NCBI RefSeq assembly: GCF_021183625.1
Contig: NZ_CP089214.1
Span: 1,860,001 to 1,924,000 of the forward strand
DNA length: 64,000 nt
Source: Nocardia asteroides
GTDB lineage: Bacteria; Actinomycetota; Actinomycetes; Mycobacteriales; Mycobacteriaceae
Reading direction: 5' to 3'
Every line of letters begins with the position of its first letter. The stretch's first letter is position 1. A model generated the notes under the pieces. The model made no database searches, was not told the origin of the DNA, and was given only the letters and a program-made list of their open reading frames with translations. Made by a program: the position numbers and the translations under genes. Positions 61,201 through 64,000 of the stretch are shown here, piece after piece.

Positions 61201-62366
61201 AGTCGCTGCGGCGCACCGTCGTCCCGGCGCCGGATTTCGCCGCGGCCGCGCTGTCCGCGCTCACCCCGCGCGCCGAACCGCTGGTCACCGGGTTGGCGCG
61301 GGAGCTGTCCCGGCTCGGCTCGGTGACCATCGCACCGCGCGACCTGGACACCGCCGCGCTCCCGCCGCACCTGCGCGCCACCTTCGCCGCGCTGGACCGG
61401 GCGGGCCGGGTGCTCGACCGGGACAAGAGCCTGGCCGCGCTGAAATCGCGGCTGGCCGAGGATGTCTCGCGCTCGGTGGCGAAGGCCACCGCGGGCGCCG
61501 AGCGCGCACCGGCGGCGGTGTGGACCTCGGAGTCGCTCGGCACCCTGGCCCCGACGGTGCGGCGCGAGGTCGCGGGCCAGACCGTCACCGGCTACCCGGC
61601 GCTGGTGCCGGAGCCGGCCGGTGTCGCGGTGCGGGTGCTGAGCTCACCGGCCGAGCAGGCCGCCGCCATGCGCGCGGGCACCCGCGCCCTGCTGCTGGCG
61701 GCGCTGCCCGGCAGCACCAAGGCGGTCACCTCGGGGCTGCCCCCCGCGGACCGGCTGGCGCTGGGCCGCAACCCGTACGGATCGCTGGACGCCCTGGTCG
61801 AGGATTGTCGCGCGGCCGCCGCCGACGAGCTGCTCGCCGCCGAGGGCGGGCCGGTGCGGGACCCGAAGGAGTTCGAGGCGCTCGTCGCCCGGGTGCGGCC
61901 GCGCTTCACCGGCACCGTCGCCGCGATCGTGCGGCTGGTGGCACCGGTGCTGGCCGCCGCCACCGAGGTGGAGATGGCGCTCGCCGACACCGCCGAACGC
62001 GACATCGCCGACGACGTCCGGCGGCAGCTCGACGACCTGGTCTATCCCGGCTTCGTCGCCGAGCACGGCACCCAGCGGCTCCGCGAACTCCCCCGCTACC
62101 TGCGCGCCGCCACCGCCCGGCTGCACGCCCTGCCCGCCTCCGCCGTCCGCGATCGCCAGGGCATGGACCAGCTCGACCGGGTCCTCACCGCCTACGACCG
62201 CCTGCTGAGCACCCTCCCCGAAGCCCGCCGCCGCAGCCGCGCCGTCACCGACGTCTGGTGGATGATCGAGGAGCTCCGGGTCAGCCTCTTCGCCCAGAAA
62301 CTCGGCACCCCCTACCCGATCTCCGCCAAGCGGATCGAGAAGGCGATCGCGAGCATCCGGGCCTGA
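58239..62366 (+). CDS. hrpA: ATP-dependent RNA helicase HrpA
   Basis: Large DEAH-box helicase of 1375 residues implicated in mRNA processing and, in some bacteria, ribosome rescue. Walker A is GETGSGKT near residue 93, DEAHERS near 189, SATID near 223. The second lobe has [45 protein letters not shown] and [9 protein letters not shown]. HA2 and OB-fold domains follow, then a poorly conserved Gly/Arg/Pro linker at about 630-685, and the C-terminal DUF3418 region to the end. ATG 58239 is chosen; a GTG nine bases upstream is possible. Ends 19 nt before the nrdR stop (convergent). Confidence 0.95.
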   Translation: [1375 protein letters not shown]

Positions 62367-62389
62367 GCGGGCGGCTCCGAAACGCTCAG
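62363..62389. terminator. Small hairpin spanning the hrpA and nrdR stop codons
   Basis: CTGAGCG (62363-62369) and CGCTCAG (62383-62389) pair perfectly over 7 bp with a 13-nt loop, overlapping both convergent stop codons. A weak bidirectional terminator. Confidence 0.4.
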
Positions 62390-62847
62390 TCGGCGGCGAC
62401 GGCGCGGGCCTCGCGCATCTGGGTGATCTCGCGTTCGAAATCCGCTGCGGAGGTGAAGGAGCGGTAGACGGAGGCGAAGCGGAGGTAGGCGACCTCGTCG
62501 AGGTCGCGCAGCGGGCCGAGGATGGCGAGGCCGACCTCGTGGCTCGGCACCTCGGGAGATCCCTTGGCGCGCACCGCGTCCTCGACCTTCTGGGCGAGCA
62601 GGTTCAGGGCGTCGTCGTCGACTTCGCGGCCCTGGCAGGCGCGGCGGACGCCGCGGATGACCTTCTCGCGGCTGAACGGCTCGGTGACGCCGCTGCGCTT
62701 GACCACCGAGAGGATGGCGGTCTCGACCGTCGTGAAGCGCCTGCCGCACTGCGGGCAGGAGCGGCGGCGGCGGATGGCCGTGCCTTCCTCCGCCTCACGG
62801 GAATCGACGACCCGGGAGTCGGGGTGCCTGCAGTACGGGCAATGCAT
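62386..62847 (-). CDS. nrdR: Transcriptional repressor NrdR
   Basis: Zinc-ribbon/ATP-cone repressor of ribonucleotide reductase genes, 153 residues. Zinc ligands are Cys3, Cys6, Cys31 and Cys34 (MHCPYC ... SCPQCGRR). The ATP-cone (about 49-140) starts [27 protein letters not shown] and ends with the family's [25 protein letters not shown] 62847 fits the zinc ribbon; a longer upstream frame is open but unlikely. Upstream a TATCCT hexamer near 63000 on the minus strand may be the -10. No reductase gene is in this window. Confidence 0.96.
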   Translation of the reverse strand: MHCPYCRHPDSRVVDSREAEEGTAIRRRRSCPQCGRRFTTVETAILSVVKRSGVTEPFSREKVIRGVRRACQGREVDDDALNLLAQKVEDAVRAKGSPEVPSHEVGLAILGPLRDLDEVAYLRFASVYRSFTSAADFEREITQMREARAVAAD

Positions 62848-63059
62848 CCGGGAGTCCTTCGTCCGAGCGGGTGCTCGCGGCCGGGCCGCGCGGGGAGCGC
62901 GCTGTCGCGACCCGGCGAGCACATGTGCCGGGCGCGTCCGCCGCGACACGGGGTGAACCGGCGCCACCCGGCGCGTTCACCGCTATCACAGGAAGGATAC
63001 CCGGCCGGAGGCGGTGGCGGGTCGGCTCCACCCCTGCTCGGCGCCGGATACCGCACCGC

Positions 63060-64000
63060 TCATCCCCCGATCCGCCACTGGCCGGACAGGTCGGCGAGCA
63101 GTTCGGGCAGCCGGGCGACCAGCCTGCCGCGGGACAGCTTGGCCGGGAACGGCTCGGCCAGCACCCCGGCGGCGAGCACCGGGTCCCGCTTCAGGTCGAT
63201 GTGCCTGAGCACCAGGTCCTCGGTGATGTAGCGCCAGCGATCGGCCCGATCGGCCCAGTTGAAGCCGGGCAGCGGGGTGCGCAGCACCAGGTCGCCGGCG
63301 CGCACGGTGGCGGGGGCGAAGGTGCCCGGCGCCCGCACGCCGGGGACCGCGGGCTTGGCCGCGATGGTGCTGACGTAGGTGAGTACCCGGCCGATGCCGT
63401 CCCTGGCCGCGGCGGTGGCGTCCCACTGCTCCGGGACGATGACGTTCTGTTCGCGGTCGGTCATCCGGTACAGCGCGTCGATCTGGCCCGCGGTGCCGCC
63501 CGCGGCGATCGCGGCCCAGGCGGCGCGCAGGTTGCCGTCGATCGCCCCCGCCGCGGCCAGCTCGTCGATGCCGGCCAGGCCGCGCGCCAGGTATGCCTCG
63601 TGCTGCGGTACCAGGTCGATGAAGATGTGTTTCTGCATGGCCATCAGCCGGGTCTGGTACCAGGTGATGTCGGCGGCGGTGAGCCGCGGCCCGACGCCGG
63701 CGAGCAGCGTGATGTCCTCCGGGGTGCGCTCGACCAGCTCCGGCGGGGTGCGCCGCAGCAGGTCGGCGACCGCGCTGCCGAGCGCGTGCAGGCCGGGCAG
63801 GTCGATGACCCGGCCCGCGTCGTCCATGTCGAAGAAGCCGGAGGCGAAGGAGCCGCCGGCGAGCCCGGCCAGCCCGGCCCACCAGAACTCCGGGTGCGCG
63901 CTCGCCAGCCGCAGGTAGTTCACGTAGACGAGGGTGAAGGTGTGCGCGTTGACCGCGGGGCCGCGCTGCGGATCCCAGCCCGCGAGGTCGATGCGCGCGT
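63060..64000 (-). CDS. Unrecognised protein (C-terminal part, runs off the window)
   Basis: The reading frame is open from the window edge (base 64000) to a stop at 63060, at least 313 residues; the true start lies outside. The visible part contains VYVNYLRLASAHPEFWWAGLAGLAGGSFASGFFDMDD, LLRRTPPELVERTPEDITLLAGV, LMAMQKHIFIDLVPQHEAYLARG and TAGQIDALYRMTDREQNVIVPEQWD, ending with LLADLSGQWRIGG. The Gly/Ala-rich segment (AGLAGLAGGSFASG) could be a membrane-associated turn rather than a full helix. I do not recognise the family and give no function. It lies upstream of nrdR on the same strand, 212 nt away. Confidence 0.75.
   Translation of the reverse strand, partial: ARIDLAGWDPQRGPAVNAHTFTLVYVNYLRLASAHPEFWWAGLAGLAGGSFASGFFDMDDAGRVIDLPGLHALGSAVADLLRRTPPELVERTPEDITLLAGVGPRLTAADITWYQTRLMAMQKHIFIDLVPQHEAYLARGLAGIDELAAAGAIDGNLRAAWAAIAAGGTAGQIDALYRMTDREQNVIVPEQWDATAAARDGIGRVLTYVSTIAAKPAVPGVRAPGTFAPATVRAGDLVLRTPLPGFNWADRADRWRYITEDLVLRHIDLKRDPVLAAGVLAEPFPAKLSRGRLVARLPELLADLSGQWRIGG

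Overview
The window is very GC-rich (roughly 70% by eye), uses GTG starts freely, and has densely packed genes with many 4-nt ATGA/GTGA overlaps. From memory, its gene order follows the Mycobacterium tuberculosis Rv2677c-Rv2718c segment: hemY, hemE, a DUF3000 gene, an RNase D-like gene, dxs, a TRAM methyltransferase, a permease, ceoB/ceoC, DUF3159, an OB-fold gene, a hydrolase, DUF3710, dut, DUF3093, DUF4193, cei, suhB, ppgK, sigA, yihY, DUF3039, DUF3099, sigB, ideR, DUF4192, PAC2, phzF-like and nrdR. This indicates a chromosomal region of a mycolic-acid actinobacterium, most likely Nocardia or a near relative. I see no tRNA, rRNA, insertion sequence, prophage or CRISPR array.

Layout. 1-5400: haem (hemG/hemY, hemE), an RNase D-type exonuclease and dxs, with a large inverted repeat between the last two. 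5400-11100: SIMPL protein, RNA methyltransferase, APC permease, and two TrkA/Ktr-type regulators divergent from the permease. 11100-20900: a SigD/ShbA-like sigma factor, the conserved DUF3159/OB/hydrolase/DUF3710/dut/DUF3093/DUF4193/cei block, suhB, ppgK and the principal sigma factor sigA behind a hairpin-rich leader. 20900-26900: ethanolamine ammonia-lyase eutBC, a rhomboid-like protein, a K+/H+ antiporter with its regulatory subunit, DUF952 and a small zinc-finger protein. 26900-33100: a TetR regulator divergent from a SNF2/SWIM pair, a decayed SDR/TetR pair, and a DEAD helicase. 33200-40400: YihY, DUF3039, DUF3099, MFS, VOC and methyltransferase genes, sigB and a lipoprotein. 40500-46400: pat (acyl-CoA-synthetase-like/GNAT) translationally coupled to acuC, divergent from ideR-galE. 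46400-58050: DUF4192, a lipoprotein, PAC2, then an operon of a Ski2-like helicase, ornithine decarboxylase and a SpeD-SpeE fusion, followed by oxyR divergent from ahpCD, a PhzF-like gene and a Pr6Pr membrane protein. 58200-64000: hrpA, nrdR and an unrecognised gene that runs off the end.

The most notable points are these. (1) One polypeptide carries both S-adenosylmethionine decarboxylase and an aminopropyltransferase and is translationally coupled to an ornithine decarboxylase, giving a compact two-gene spermidine pathway. (2) Four intergenic sites share the exact architecture GGGAAC-N17-CGT(T/C), upstream of sigB, the SNF2/SWIM operon, a small zinc-finger gene and DUF4193. They look like a local ECF-sigma regulon. 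(3) The SNF2 promoter of that set lies inside a 13-bp-arm palindrome that is a likely operator of the divergent TetR. (4) A protein acetylase and a deacetylase overlap in one operon. (5) A TetR/SDR pair has been caught in decay.
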